Assembly: GCA_900473745.1 (NCBI GenBank)
Contig: UCMW01000002.1
Coordinates: 96,523-160,522, forward strand
Length of the DNA: 64,000 nucleotides
Source of the DNA: Hyphomicrobiales bacterium
GTDB lineage: Bacteria > Pseudomonadota > Alphaproteobacteria > Rhizobiales > Rhizobiaceae
Direction of reading: 5' to 3'
Each line of letters opens with the position of its first letter. Within the stretch, counting starts at the first letter, position 1. The notes under the pieces are model-generated. The model saw only the letters and a list, made by a program, of their open reading frames with translations, was not told the origin of the DNA and did no database searches. The translations under genes were made by a program, and so were the position numbers. Shown here one piece after another: positions 1 through 8,924 of this stretch.

Positions 1-24
1 GACATCACCGGTCAGGCCGCCTGA
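1..24 (+). CDS. 3' end of an upstream gene, probably sufC (partial)
   Basis: The first 24 bases read as an open frame (D-I-T-G-Q-A-A then TGA) that ends 30 bases before sufD. The Suf ATPase gene sufC precedes sufD in rhizobial suf operons, so this is probably the SufC C-terminus. Seven residues are too few to prove it; the call rests on gene order. Confidence 0.35.
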   Translation, partial: DITGQAA

Positions 25-54
25 GGGCTCTCAAGTTTTAAAGGAGTTGCACCG

Positions 55-1332
55 ATGACATTGCAAGCGGCCAACAGGCTCACAGTAGCCGAGACCCAGC
101 TCATCGACGCCTATACCAACCAGGTCGGCAGCCTGCCGGGCGATGGCGCCGTGCTTCTGAAGCGCGATGGCCTGTTCGACGCGCTGAAACGCCAGGGTCT
201 GCCGACGCGCCGCGTCGAGACCTTCCACTATACCGACCTCAAGGCGCTTCTGCGCGCGCTTCCGGCCGAAGAGCCGCAGGCGGTTGCCAAGGCGGTCAAT
301 CCGCTGGTGGCGGGCGCCCATGTGATGAACGTGCTGCAGGGCGTGGCCCAGAGGCCGGCAGCGCTGCCGGAAGGTCTGAGCATCGCGCTCTACCGCGACG
401 CGCTGACCGACGGGGCCGCGGCAGAAGGCCTGACCGCGTTCAACGCCGACGACACCATCGGCCGCCTGAACGGCGCCTTCGTCCGTGACGGCTTCACCCT
501 TAACGTGGCCGACGAAGCCGAGGTCGAAGCGCCGATCGAATTGCAGTCGGTGCATGCGGCCGGTCAGCTGCATCTGCGTTTCCCGGCCACCTTCGGCAAG
601 GGCTCGAAGGCGACCGTCATCGAGCGCCATGTCGGCCAGAGCGGCTCGGCCGCACTCGCCTCTGTTGTGGCTGACCTGAAGCTGGGCGAGGGTGCCGAGA
701 TCACCTGGATCATCCTCCAGGGCGAAGGCGATGCCGACACCCATCTCGGCCAGATCCGGGTAGAGCTCGGCACCGACGCAAAGTTCCGCCTCTTCATCGT
801 CAATGCCGGCGGCAAGCTGGTGCGCCAGGAAGTGCATGTGAAGACGGCTGGCGAAGGCTCCGACTTCACTTTGCGCGCCGTCAACCTGCTCGGCGGCGAT
901 ACGCATACGGATGTCACCATGACGCTCGGCCATGACGTGCCGAACACGACCTCGACGGAAATCATCCGCAACGTGTTGTTCGACCGCGCCAAGGGTGTTT
1001 TCCAGGGCATGATCCGAGTTGCCCCGGACGCTCAGAAGACCGATGCCCGCATGGCCTGCAACACGCTGCTGATGTCCGATGATTGCGAATTCTCGGTCAA
1101 GCCCGAGCTCGAAATCTTCGCCGACGACGTCCAGTGTGCACATGGCGCGACGGTAGCCGACATCCACAAGAGCCATCTCTACTACCTGATGTCGCGCGGC
1201 ATTCCGGAAAAGAAGGCCCGCGCGCTGCTGATCAACGGCTTCGTTGCAGAAATCGTCGAGGAGCTCGAAAACGAGCCGCTCGTCGAGGCCCTGGAAGAGA
1301 TCATCACCGACTGGCTGGAGCATCATGGCTGA
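55..1332 (+). CDS. sufD: Fe-S cluster assembly protein SufD
   Basis: Scaffold subunit of the cytosolic SufBCD complex, which builds iron-sulfur clusters with sulfur supplied by SufS. The product is 425 residues, the usual SufD length. The C-terminal half shows the beta-helix core typical of SufB/SufD, including a stretch near residues 320-390 with DARMACNTLL, DDVQCAHGATV and YLMSRGI. The ATG is preceded by AAAGGAG with 8 bases of spacing. The stop codon overlaps the sufS start by 8 bases, so the two are probably coupled. Part of the suf operon running in from the left edge. Confidence 0.93.
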   Translation: MTLQAANRLTVAETQLIDAYTNQVGSLPGDGAVLLKRDGLFDALKRQGLPTRRVETFHYTDLKALLRALPAEEPQAVAKAVNPLVAGAHVMNVLQGVAQRPAALPEGLSIALYRDALTDGAAAEGLTAFNADDTIGRLNGAFVRDGFTLNVADEAEVEAPIELQSVHAAGQLHLRFPATFGKGSKATVIERHVGQSGSAALASVVADLKLGEGAEITWIILQGEGDADTHLGQIRVELGTDAKFRLFIVNAGGKLVRQEVHVKTAGEGSDFTLRAVNLLGGDTHTDVTMTLGHDVPNTTSTEIIRNVLFDRAKGVFQGMIRVAPDAQKTDARMACNTLLMSDDCEFSVKPELEIFADDVQCAHGATVADIHKSHLYYLMSRGIPEKKARALLINGFVAEIVEELENEPLVEALEEIITDWLEHHG

Positions 1333-2569
1333 CACGATCGCGGTAAAGACAGGATATGACGTCGAAGCCGTCAGGCGGGATTTCCCGATCCTGGCGCGCG
1401 AGGTCTATGGCAAACCGCTGGTCTATCTCGACAATGCGGCGTCTTCGCAGAAGCCACAAAGCGTGATCGACGCGATCAGCCACGCCTATTCCCACGAATA
1501 TGCCAACGTGCATCGCGGGCTGCATTTCCTGTCCAATGCCGCGACGGACGCCTATGAGGCAGCGCGCGAAAAAGTGCGTCGCTTCCTCAATGCCCCATCG
1601 ATCGACGAGGTGATCTTCACCAAGTCGTCGACCGAGGCGATCAACACGGTCGCCTATGGCTGGGGCATGAAACATATCGGCGAGGGCGACGAGATCGTGC
1701 TCTCGATCATGGAGCACCACTCCAATATCGTACCCTGGCATTTCCTGCGTGAACGCAAGGGTGCCAAGCTCGTCTGGGCGCCGGTGACCGATGACGGCGC
1801 CTTCGACATGGAAGCCTTTGTCGGCTGCCTGACCGAGCGCACCAAGCTGATCGCCATCACCCATATGTCGAACGCGCTTGGCACGGTTGTCCCGATCAAG
1901 GAAGTCTGCCGCATCGCACATGAGCGCGGCATTGCCGTCATGGTCGATGGATCGCAGGGCGCCGTGCACATGCCCGTCGATGTCCAGGATCTCGGCTGCG
2001 ACTGGTATGCAGTCACCGGCCATAAGCTCTACGGTCCCTCGGGCATCGGCGTGCTTTGGGGCAAGATGGATCGACTTCGCGACATGGACCCCTTCATGGG
2101 CGGCGGTGAGATGATCGTCGAGGTCGCGGAAGATCGCGTCACCTACAACGAGCCGCCCCATCGCTTCGAGGCGGGCACGCCGCCAATCGTCCAGGCGATT
2201 GGCCTCGGTTATGCTCTCGACTATATGGAGAAGCTCGGCCGCGAGAATATTGCAGCCCATGAGGAAAGCCTACGCGCCTATGCGCATGAGCGCCTCTCGG
2301 CGATCAATTCGCTGAGGATCATCGGCAATGCACCGGGCAAGGGGGCAATCTTCTCATTTGAGCTCGCCGGCATTCATGCCCATGATGTCTCCACCATGAT
2401 CGACCGTCGCGGCGTTGCCGTTCGCGCCGGAACCCACTGCGCCCAGCCGCTGCTCGCCCGCTTCGGCGTGACCTCCACTTGCCGGGCGTCGTTCGGTCTC
2501 TATAACACAAGGGAAGAAGTCGATGCGCTGGCGGACGCGCTGGATTACGCCCGCAGCTTCTTCGCCTAA
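1325..2569 (+). CDS. sufS: Cysteine desulfurase SufS
   Basis: PLP-dependent class V aminotransferase-fold enzyme that takes sulfur from L-cysteine as a persulfide and passes it to the SufBCD scaffold. Of 414 residues, the PLP lysine lies in VTGHKLYGPSG (about residue 240) and the catalytic cysteine in RAGTHCAQPLL (about residue 374). The ESS motif region near FTKSSTEAIN is also visible. I chose the ATG that overlaps the end of sufD by 8 bases; a longer open frame starting at 1244 would run through sufD coding sequence and is unlikely. sufT follows after a 12-base gap. Confidence 0.95.
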   Translation: MADTIAVKTGYDVEAVRRDFPILAREVYGKPLVYLDNAASSQKPQSVIDAISHAYSHEYANVHRGLHFLSNAATDAYEAAREKVRRFLNAPSIDEVIFTKSSTEAINTVAYGWGMKHIGEGDEIVLSIMEHHSNIVPWHFLRERKGAKLVWAPVTDDGAFDMEAFVGCLTERTKLIAITHMSNALGTVVPIKEVCRIAHERGIAVMVDGSQGAVHMPVDVQDLGCDWYAVTGHKLYGPSGIGVLWGKMDRLRDMDPFMGGGEMIVEVAEDRVTYNEPPHRFEAGTPPIVQAIGLGYALDYMEKLGRENIAAHEESLRAYAHERLSAINSLRIIGNAPGKGAIFSFELAGIHAHDVSTMIDRRGVAVRAGTHCAQPLLARFGVTSTCRASFGLYNTREEVDALADALDYARSFFA

Positions 2570-2581
2570 GGAATGAACACC

Positions 2582-2956
2582 ATGAGTGACACCGAAACCA
2601 AGCCCGACGTCCGTGAAGGCATCATCCACACCGCGATCCCGGCGGACGAAGTCGCCCGCCTGTCGGACGACATCGTCGCCGCTCTTAAGACGGTCTATGA
2701 TCCCGAGATTCCTTCCGACATTTTCGAACTAGGCCTGATCTACAAGATCGACATCGAAGACGATCGAACGGTCAAGATCGTCATGACCCTGACCGCACCC
2801 GGGTGCCCGGTGGCCGGTGAAATGCCTGGCTGGGTCGAAAATGCCGTCGGTTCGGTCGAAGGTGTATCGGGCGTCGAAGTCGAGATGAGCTTCGACCCGC
2901 CATGGACGCCGGACCGCATGTCCGAAGAGGCGCAGGTCGCCGTCGGCTGGTACTGA
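2582..2956 (+). CDS. sufT: SUF system protein SufT (DUF59/MIP18 family)
   Basis: A 124-residue DUF59 protein. SufT-type members help mature or traffic Fe-S clusters. Visible hallmarks are DPEIPSDIFELGLIY and the loop TAPGCPVAGEMP, which carries the conserved cysteine. The ATG at 2582 is preferred to one at 2573 because AAGGA at 2568-2572 is correctly spaced for it. Last suf gene before the strand switch: sufA, which often follows directly in rhizobia, lies 4.3 kb downstream beyond the rut operon. Confidence 0.88.
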   Translation: MSDTETKPDVREGIIHTAIPADEVARLSDDIVAALKTVYDPEIPSDIFELGLIYKIDIEDDRTVKIVMTLTAPGCPVAGEMPGWVENAVGSVEGVSGVEVEMSFDPPWTPDRMSEEAQVAVGWY

Positions 2957-2975
2957 AGAAATTAGGTAATAAGCG

Positions 2976-3003
2976 AAACGGCCCGCCTTGTGCGGGCCGT
3001 TTT
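2976..3003. terminator. Bidirectional terminator between suf and rut operons
   Basis: ACGGCCCGC and GCGGGCCGT form a perfect 9-bp stem with a 5-base loop, flanked by an A run on the left and T residues on the right. It lies 20 bases after sufT and 18 bases beyond the rutF stop, so it can end both converging transcripts. Confidence 0.85.
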
Positions 3004-3021
3004 ACGTTTGGACACGGCCGT

Positions 3022-3549
3022 TTAGACGGTGCGATAATCCCGGTCGAAATAGACGAGCGCCTGGCCGCACTCGCGGGTGGTGACATCGAGAACTTCGCAG
3101 AACAGAACGTCATGCGTGCTCCCGTCATGCACTTCCGTGATCCGGCATTCGAACGACACGAGGGCGTCAACGAGGCGTGGTGTGCCGGTCTCTGTGGTCT
3201 CCCAGGTGGCGGAGGCGAAGCGCTCATCGACCGGCGTCTTGCCGCCAAAGAGCCGGCTGACGGGCTCATGTTCTGCCGAGAGAGCGTTGACCGTGACGAA
3301 GCCGTTGACGCTGACGGCAGGATAGGCCGAAGATCCCTTGTTCAAGCAGACGAGCAGCGTCGGCGGATTGTCCGAGACGCTGGTGACGGCGGTTGCTGCA
3401 AAGCCGGCACGTCCGGCAGGGCCATCGGTGGTAACGATGGTGACGGCTGCGGCGAGGCGGGCCATGCCATTGCGATAGGCGGCACTTTTCTCCGGCGAGA
3501 CGCTGTCCGGTGGGGAGGCAACGGGGGTGATGCTCTTGGTGGCCAGCAT
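3022..3549 (-). CDS. rutF: Flavin reductase RutF
   Basis: NADH-dependent flavin reductase that supplies reduced FMN to the pyrimidine oxygenase RutA. The 175-residue product has the flavin reductase-like split-barrel pattern: [17 protein letters not shown] near the N-terminus, then [22 protein letters not shown]. The ATG at 3549 is chosen because AAGGAA stands six bases upstream; an in-frame TTG at 3564 is the alternative. Last gene of the rutABCDF operon, 11 bases after rutD. Confidence 0.9.
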   Translation of the reverse strand: MLATKSITPVASPPDSVSPEKSAAYRNGMARLAAAVTIVTTDGPAGRAGFAATAVTSVSDNPPTLLVCLNKGSSAYPAVSVNGFVTVNALSAEHEPVSRLFGGKTPVDERFASATWETTETGTPRLVDALVSFECRITEVHDGSTHDVLFCEVLDVTTRECGQALVYFDRDYRTV

Positions 3550-3560
3550 GTGCGTTTCCT

Positions 3561-4346
3561 TCAAGCGTGTTCGAGGGTCGACAGGAAGTCGATCACCGCG
3601 CTGTTGAATGTGTGCGGATAGGTGACGTTGACGGCGTGTCCACCGGCGACGGTGAGCACGAGATTTGCGTTGGACAGTCCTTCTGCGAGGCGCAATGAGC
3701 GGGAATAAGGGACGAGCAGGTCGTCGCGTGTCGCAATCACCAGCGTCGGCGTTTTGATCTCGCCGAGGCGGTCATCGACATCAAAGGCGCGCAGTGCCGC
3801 AATCCGGCGCAGGATATTGTCGCGACCCTGGAAATGGGCGAGCGCATGGGCCTCTTCCGCCGCCATCTTTTCCGGGTTCTCGGCCATGTGGATGGCCGGA
3901 TAGAGAAACAGCGGCTGCGCCTTGACGAAGGCCTCTACACCGGCGTTTTCGAGGAGCGCGATGCGCACGTCGAAGCAACGCCCGGAATGCGGATCGGCCT
4001 TGCTCCAGGCATTGATCAGCACGAGGCTCTCGATCAGCTCCGGACGGCGGAACGCCAGATCAAGCGCGATAAGACCGCCCAGCGCATGACCCATGAAATG
4101 GAATTTTTCGAGCTTCAGCGTCTCGACGATTTCGAGCACGTCGTCGGCCATGGCCGTGATGCCTCCAACCTCGGGCACCGAGCCACCCGTCTTGCCGCAG
4201 CCGCGATGGTCATAGGTGATGACGCGGAAGCGCTCAGACAGGGCAGGGATCTGCGGTGCCCAATAACCGCCCGAGCCGCCCAGGCCTGACGAAAGCAGGA
4301 TGGTCGGCGCGTCGGGGGAGGTTGAGCCGTGGATGTCATAATGCAT
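3561..4346 (-). CDS. rutD: Alpha/beta hydrolase RutD (putative carbamate hydrolase)
   Basis: A 261-residue alpha/beta-hydrolase-fold protein of the Rut uracil pathway, where it is thought to speed breakdown of the released carbamate. At the nucleophile elbow the sequence is GHALGG, with alanine where serine normally sits. This is my recollection of the RutD family state too, so it is not a sign of decay. Other landmarks are [30 protein letters not shown] and GGHAVNVT near the catalytic histidine. It is separated from rutC by a 175-base gap holding a palindromic repeat. Confidence 0.9.
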   Translation of the reverse strand: MHYDIHGSTSPDAPTILLSSGLGGSGGYWAPQIPALSERFRVITYDHRGCGKTGGSVPEVGGITAMADDVLEIVETLKLEKFHFMGHALGGLIALDLAFRRPELIESLVLINAWSKADPHSGRCFDVRIALLENAGVEAFVKAQPLFLYPAIHMAENPEKMAAEEAHALAHFQGRDNILRRIAALRAFDVDDRLGEIKTPTLVIATRDDLLVPYSRSLRLAEGLSNANLVLTVAGGHAVNVTYPHTFNSAVIDFLSTLEHA

Positions 4347-4366
4347 GCGTGTTTGCTCTGGCTTTG

Positions 4367-4510
4367 CCCCTCACCCTGACCCTCTCCCCGCAGGCGGGGA
4401 AAGGGGATGGCCGCCCTTTGTGCAGGGGAAGCCTAGGTGCAGGCGATTGCGGTCTGGTCTCTTCTCCCCGCTTGCAGGGAGAAGGTGGCGGCAGCCGGAT
4501 GAGGGGCGGC
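4367..4510. repeat. Rhizobial-type mosaic palindromic repeat between rutC and rutD
   Basis: GC-rich mosaic of inverted segments: CCTCTCCCCGCAGGCGGGGA at the left and CTTCTCCCCGCTTGCAGGGA at the right, ending with GGATGAGGGG. The same building blocks recur inside cobN (26325-26437). It resembles the dispersed palindromic elements of rhizobia (RIME-like). Lying inside the rut operon, it could form strong hairpins in the rutC-rutD mRNA. Confidence 0.75.
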
Positions 4511-4521
4511 TTAAAGCCCGC

Positions 4522-4911
4522 TCACTTCTTCCCGATATGCGCAACCGTTGCGATCTCGACGAGCGCGTCCGGCTTCACCAGTCCGCATTGCACGCAGTAG
4601 CGTGCCGGTTCGTTGCTCGGGAAATACTCCGCATAGACCTTGTTGACCGCCTTGTAGTTTGCCCAGTCGGTGACGAAGATGTGGTTCATGGTCACGTCCT
4701 GCATGGTGCCGCCGGCGGTCTCGATGACGGATTTGATGGTTTCGAGCACATGGCGCGTCTGAGCCTCGGCATCGCCGACATGCACGACGTCGTTGTTCTT
4801 GTCGAAGGGAAGCGTTCCCGAGACATAGAGGATGCCATCGGCTAGCGTGCCGGGCGAATAGGGGGCAAGCGGCTTGGATGTGCCTTCCGGTACGACGATG
4901 GTCTTGGGCAT
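4522..4911 (-). CDS. rutC: Rid-family aminoacrylate deaminase RutC
   Basis: YjgF/YER057c/UK114 (Rid) family protein of 129 residues, which in the Rut pathway removes the amino group from 3-aminoacrylate. Family landmarks are [18 protein letters not shown] at the N-terminus, the central [18 protein letters not shown] and the C-terminal [20 protein letters not shown] with the conserved arginine. The start at 4911 is the usual family start ([10 protein letters not shown]). It is 31 bases downstream of rutB on the same strand. Confidence 0.92.
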   Translation of the reverse strand: MPKTIVVPEGTSKPLAPYSPGTLADGILYVSGTLPFDKNNDVVHVGDAEAQTRHVLETIKSVIETAGGTMQDVTMNHIFVTDWANYKAVNKVYAEYFPSNEPARYCVQCGLVKPDALVEIATVAHIGKK

Positions 4912-4942
4912 TCTCGTTTTCTCCTGGTTCATATGGGAATGA

Positions 4943-5689
4943 TTATTCGGCGGCATCGGCAGGCGCTGCCTGACCGATCGCACCGCAGAAGTCGTTGACG
5001 GTCGCCACCCAGCCAAAGAACTTTTCGACATTGTAGACGGTCGCCTGCTGGATGAAGTCCGGGCCGAGGTGGTGCGTCGCGTCCTCGAGCATCACGCCGA
5101 AATATTCGAGGTGGAAGGCGTCGCGCAGCGAGCTTTCGACGCAGACATTGGTGGCAATGCCGACAAAGACGAGATTGCGGATGCCGCGGGCGCGCAGAAC
5201 GCTGTCCATATTGGTGTTGAAGAAGCCGGAATAGCGGCTCTTCGGCACCAGAATGTCACCAGGCTTCGGCTGCAATTCGTCGACGATCGCATAGTCCCAG
5301 GTGCCCTTGGCGAGCAGCTGGCCCTGCAGCTCCGGTCGCTTGCGCATGGTTTTCAGCGCATTCGACTTGTGCCAATTGGGCGAACCGGGACCACCGGCCT
5401 CGACATAGTCAGGGTCCCAGCCGTTCTGGAAATAGACGACCAGCACGCCGGCTTCGCGGGCCGCATCCAGCGTCTTCTTGATGTTCGATATCGTGCCCTT
5501 GGCACCTGAGATGTCGAAGCCGGCAAGATCCACATAGCCGCCCTCTGTCGAATAGGCATTCTGCATGTCGACAACGACGACGGCCGTTTCCGACGGCTTC
5601 AGGGTGATCGGCTCGGGGCGTGCCGGAAGCGTGACGCTTTTTGTCAGTTCCGGGCGTGGCTGATAGCCTGCAACAACGGCCTCGCTCAT
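4943..5689 (-). CDS. rutB: Ureidoacrylate amidohydrolase RutB
   Basis: Isochorismatase-like cysteine hydrolase that splits the ureidoacrylate made by RutA. The 248-residue product keeps the triad regions: aspartate in [10 protein letters not shown], lysine in [10 protein letters not shown] and the nucleophile in [14 protein letters not shown]. Its ATG overlaps the rutA stop by 4 bases, which indicates translational coupling. A longer in-frame extension upstream runs through rutA and is rejected. Confidence 0.93.
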   Translation of the reverse strand: MSEAVVAGYQPRPELTKSVTLPARPEPITLKPSETAVVVVDMQNAYSTEGGYVDLAGFDISGAKGTISNIKKTLDAAREAGVLVVYFQNGWDPDYVEAGGPGSPNWHKSNALKTMRKRPELQGQLLAKGTWDYAIVDELQPKPGDILVPKSRYSGFFNTNMDSVLRARGIRNLVFVGIATNVCVESSLRDAFHLEYFGVMLEDATHHLGPDFIQQATVYNVEKFFGWVATVNDFCGAIGQAAPADAAE

Positions 5690-6777
5690 TCGGCGGCCTC
5701 CAGCATCTGTGTGACGTGCTGGCGGCTCTTCATCAGCGGCTGTACGTATTTGCCGAACTTCTCGATGCCTTCGAGGAAGTCGTCGAAGGTCAGCATCACG
5801 CCGCCGGTGCCGGGCACCTCGCTCATCTCGTCGAGCATGGCGGCAACCTCCGCATAGGAGCCGATCAGTGTGCCCATGTTGATGTTGACGGCCGAAACCG
5901 GGTTCGCCATGTGGCGGACATTGGTGTCGGAGCCGGACTTGGTGTCGACGGCGCTCTGCAGGCCGAGCCACTGGATGGCTTCCTCGTCAGCGCCCGCCTT
6001 GTAGTGTTCCCACTTGGCGAAGGCTTCCTCGGTGGTTTCTTCGGCGATCACCATGGTGAGCACGAAGGACCGTACGTCCCGGCCGGTCTTCTCCGTGGCG
6101 GCCAGTAGACGTTCGTTGGTCGGCGCGAAGGCCTTGGGCGTGTTGACCCCGACGCCGAAGCAGAAGCTGTAGTCGGCAAACTTCGCCGAGAAATCCATGC
6201 CCGCGTTCGACGAGCCAGCGCAGATCAGCTTCACATCGCCTTCCGGGATCGGTTTCATCCGGCAGTCGTCCATCTGGAAATGTTTGCCCTTGAGATCCGA
6301 CTGGCCGGTGGTCAGCAGGTCTTTCAGCACGGTCGTGTATTCGGTAAGATATTCGTAGCGGTCGGAGAAATAGTCGTCGCCGGGCCAGAGACCCATCTGG
6401 CTGTATTCCGGGCGCTGCCAGCCGGTGATCAGATTGACGCCGAAACGGCCGTTCGAAATCGAATCGATCGTGGTTGCCATGCGCGCAATGATCGCCGGCG
6501 GCATGATGAGGGTGGCGGCGGTGCCGAACAGCTTGATCTTCGAGGTGACGGCGGCAAGGCCCGCCATCAACGTGAAGCTCTCCAAGTTGTAATCCCAGAA
6601 CTCCGTCTTTCCGCCGAAGCCGCGCAGTTTGATCATCGAGAGCGCGAAGTCGAACCCGTAGGACTCAGCCTTCAGCGTGATCGCCTTGTTGAGTTCGAAT
6701 GTCGGTTTGTACTGCGGGGCATTCTCCGACAAGAGCCAGCCATTGTTGCCGATCGGGATAAAGACACCGATTTCCAT
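5686..6777 (-). CDS. rutA: Pyrimidine oxygenase RutA
   Basis: FMNH2-dependent monooxygenase of the bacterial luciferase-like family that opens the uracil or thymine ring, the first step of the Rut pathway. The 363-residue length equals the E. coli enzyme as I remember it. Landmarks include [19 protein letters not shown] at the start, the central [15 protein letters not shown] and [22 protein letters not shown] lies 7 bases before the ATG. First gene of the operon, 56 bases downstream of a sigma-54 promoter. RutE and the permease RutG are not in this window. Confidence 0.95.
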   Translation of the reverse strand: MEIGVFIPIGNNGWLLSENAPQYKPTFELNKAITLKAESYGFDFALSMIKLRGFGGKTEFWDYNLESFTLMAGLAAVTSKIKLFGTAATLIMPPAIIARMATTIDSISNGRFGVNLITGWQRPEYSQMGLWPGDDYFSDRYEYLTEYTTVLKDLLTTGQSDLKGKHFQMDDCRMKPIPEGDVKLICAGSSNAGMDFSAKFADYSFCFGVGVNTPKAFAPTNERLLAATEKTGRDVRSFVLTMVIAEETTEEAFAKWEHYKAGADEEAIQWLGLQSAVDTKSGSDTNVRHMANPVSAVNINMGTLIGSYAEVAAMLDEMSEVPGTGGVMLTFDDFLEGIEKFGKYVQPLMKSRQHVTQMLEAAE

Positions 6778-6832
6778 TCCTGTTCTCCGCTTCTGGAGGC
6801 GCACTGGGCGCCGATTTCTTTCGCAGAGAGCC

Positions 6833-6850
6833 AAGCAATCGTTGTGCCAA
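6833..6850 (-). promoter_or_regulatory. Sigma-54 (RpoN) promoter of the rut operon
   Basis: On the minus strand the sequence reads TTGGCACAACGATTGCTT, matching the -24/-12 consensus TGGCAC-N5-TTGCW at every fixed position. It ends 56 bases before the rutA start. Uracil catabolism as a nitrogen source is under NtrC/sigma-54 control in enterics, so the position makes sense. Confidence 0.85.
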
Positions 6851-6900
6851 TCTGAAAAGAATAATGAGAACAGTTGCTTGGGCTTCAGCTGGAAAAATAA

Positions 6901-6916
6901 TTTACCGAATGGTCAA
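6901..6916. promoter_or_regulatory. RutR-like operator upstream of rutA
   Basis: TTTACCGAATGGTCAA matches 12 of the 14 fixed positions of the RutR palindrome TTGACCANNTGGTCAA. It lies about 50 bases upstream of the sigma-54 promoter and 124 bases before rutA. No rutR gene lies in this window. The rest of 6851-7223 shows only the presumed sufA leader and nothing else I recognise. Confidence 0.65.
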
Positions 6917-7223
6917 AATTTCGATCGATTTCGCGAGCCTTTGCCCGAGATTGCATCCGTCCCCGCTGTGCGCTGCAATATTTTTGATCGAGGTCGAGAG
7001 GTGCGTGATGCGAAGGCGCGTTTCAAGCTTCTGATAAAGATCAAGTTTTTCGGGTGATCCTGACGTGCTCAAGGATTGATCATCATCAGGCGACGGGTAT
7101 GTTCGCAATGCGCTCCCCGCGGTGCACTTGGCAGCCTAAGGTATTGAACCGACGCGGCGCCTCCCTTACATTGCGAGCAGAAACGCCGGACCTTGAACCC
7201 GGTTGTTGATGGAGACTGTGCCG

Positions 7224-7610
7224 ATGGGCTTTCATGTCATGACCTTGAGCGATGCGGCTGCCACACGTGTCAAGGCGATCGTCGAGAATTCCGGTCCCGA
7301 TGCCAAGGGCATCCGCGTCGGGATCAAGAAGGGTGGCTGCGCCGGGATGGAATACACCATCGATCTGGTGACCGAGCCCAATGCACGGGATGACCGGATC
7401 GAAAAGGATGGCGCGACGGTCTGGATAGACCCGGCTGCGGTCCTTTATCTGCTCGGCACCGAAATGGGCTTCGAGACGACCACATTGCGCTCCGGCTTCA
7501 CCTTCCACAATCCGAACCAGACCTCGGCCTGCGGTTGCGGCGAATCGGTAGAGCTCAAGGCCGCGGATCTGGCGGATCTTGCCCGGCAGCGCGAAAGTGC
7601 CACAGCCTGA
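7224..7610 (+). CDS. sufA: A-type Fe-S carrier SufA (HesB/IscA family)
   Basis: A 128-residue A-type carrier that accepts Fe-S clusters from the SufBCD scaffold and delivers them to target proteins. The three conserved cysteines are visible in KKGGCAGMEY and in the C-terminal SACGCGESVEL. The ATG at 7224 follows GGAGA with about 9 bases; in-frame starts at 7203 and 7209 are less likely. It is oriented with sufDST but separated from them by the inverted rut operon, so it probably has its own promoter. Confidence 0.9.
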   Translation: MGFHVMTLSDAAATRVKAIVENSGPDAKGIRVGIKKGGCAGMEYTIDLVTEPNARDDRIEKDGATVWIDPAAVLYLLGTEMGFETTTLRSGFTFHNPNQTSACGCGESVELKAADLADLARQRESATA

Positions 7611-7743
7611 ACAAACCGCCAGGGTGGCCGATGAGCGCGCGAGCTCTCAGGCTCACGGCATTGAATCGCTGATTCAGCGTTTTCTTTTAGAGATTCGAAA
7701 AAATATCTTGCGAAAAGTGGATTGTGGCAAATAAGCTGCGGTC

Positions 7744-8193
7744 ATGGATACCAGTGACCGCAAAATCATCGATCTTCTCGCCGAAGACGCCCGCCGTTCC
7801 CTCGCAAGCATCGGGGATGTCGTAGGGCTTTCGCCCTCCGCCGTCAACGAACGCATCCGACGTCTTGTCGCCTCCGGCGCCATTAGGCGCTTCACGCTGG
7901 AGGTGGATCCGGCGGCGATCGGGCTGCCGATAACCGCGTTCATGCTAGTGACCCTTCCCCAGGATACGGAACAGGCGTCCTTCCGGGATTATGCGGAAAG
8001 CCATCCGGCCGTGCTGGAATGTCATCATGTGACGGGAAGTTGGTCATACATGGTGAAGATCCGCACGGCCGACCTGACCGGGATTGAGGCCTTTCTCGCC
8101 GACCTCAAGGGCGAACGCCTGATCGCCCGCAGTGAGACCATGATTGCGCTGTCAACCACGAGCGAACGCAGCTACGTCATCGGGTCGGAGTGA
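7744..8193 (+). CDS. Lrp/AsnC family transcriptional regulator
   Basis: A 149-residue regulator with the Lrp layout: an N-terminal winged helix-turn-helix (KIIDLLAEDARRSLASIG then LSPSAVNERIRRL) and a C-terminal RAM ligand-binding domain (ITAFMLVTL, then VLECHHVTGSWSYMVKI). The LysE-type exporter gene starts one base after its stop. This layout suggests an amino-acid-responsive regulator controlling its adjacent exporter, although Lrp-type partners are more often divergent. Confidence 0.9.
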   Translation: MDTSDRKIIDLLAEDARRSLASIGDVVGLSPSAVNERIRRLVASGAIRRFTLEVDPAAIGLPITAFMLVTLPQDTEQASFRDYAESHPAVLECHHVTGSWSYMVKIRTADLTGIEAFLADLKGERLIARSETMIALSTTSERSYVIGSE

Positions 8194-8194
8194 C

Positions 8195-8821
8195 ATGGAC
8201 GTGCTCGTCTTCGGCAAGGGCCTGGTGCTGGGCGTCGCAATCGCGGCCCCGCTGGGGCCGATCGGAGCGCTCTGTATCAACCGCACGCTGGAACGCGGAT
8301 TCTGGGCCGGCGTCGCGGGTGGCCTCGGAACCGCCATTGCCGACGGGGTCTATGCGCTCCTGGCCGCAGCCGGTTTTACCGCCCTTGGCACCTTTCTCGG
8401 CTGGATCGAGCTGCCGCTGCAGATTTTTGGTGGCCTCTTCCTGATCTATCTCGGCATTCGGGGACTGAGGCCGCCTGCGCCGGTTTCGGCTGCATCGATA
8501 CAGGCACGCGGTTTGCTGTCGACCACGATGGCGACCTTCCTTCTGACCATCGCAAATCCCGCGACCATTCTTTCGTTTGCAGCGATCTTTGCTGGCCTGG
8601 GGCTGGCGGCAGGGCAGGATGGTGCTGCAGGCATCCTTCTGGTGGCAGGTGTCTTCCTCGGCTCGCTCGGCTGGTGGTTCTTCTTGAGCGGCGTCGTCAG
8701 CATCCTGCGCAAGCGTCTGCCGGATGGATTTTCCGCAGCGGTCGGGCGTGTGTCGGCAGTCATCCTGATCGTTTTCGGGTTCGTTGCGCTGTTCCATGCC
8801 GCGCTGGCGCTGATCCGATAG
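8195..8821 (+). CDS. LysE/RhtB family amino acid exporter
   Basis: Integral inner-membrane protein of 208 residues with about six hydrophobic segments. It starts with the family pattern GLVLGVAIAAPLGPIGALCI and continues with RTLERGFWAGVAGGLGTAIAD. LysE-type carriers export amino acids such as lysine, arginine or homoserine; the substrate cannot be told from sequence. The ATG is one base after the lrp stop, so the two are surely co-transcribed. A longer start at 8144 would overlap the lrp gene and lacks support. Confidence 0.88.
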   Translation: MDVLVFGKGLVLGVAIAAPLGPIGALCINRTLERGFWAGVAGGLGTAIADGVYALLAAAGFTALGTFLGWIELPLQIFGGLFLIYLGIRGLRPPAPVSAASIQARGLLSTTMATFLLTIANPATILSFAAIFAGLGLAAGQDGAAGILLVAGVFLGSLGWWFFLSGVVSILRKRLPDGFSAAVGRVSAVILIVFGFVALFHAALALIR

Positions 8822-8874
8822 GTCTGCGACGCGACGCGAGCGTGATGCAAGGTTGTTTGCGTCCGCCATATTTC

Positions 8875-8890
8875 CATTGGAAATCCAATG
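8875..8890. promoter_or_regulatory. Perfect palindrome upstream of luxR
   Basis: CATTGGAAATCCAATG is two perfect 7-bp arms around AA, in the 142-base gap between the exporter and the luxR gene. It has the look of a protein-binding operator; the binding factor is unknown. It lies 74 bases before the luxR start. Confidence 0.5.
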
Positions 8891-8924
8891 TTGATCAGGC
8901 CGCTCTGACACTCATCGTGCTAAA

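Noticed and set aside
3561..4346. rutD as a dead hydrolase because the nucleophile serine is replaced by alanine
   Set aside because: As I recall, GHALGG is also the sequence in the E. coli RutD, so this is a family feature.
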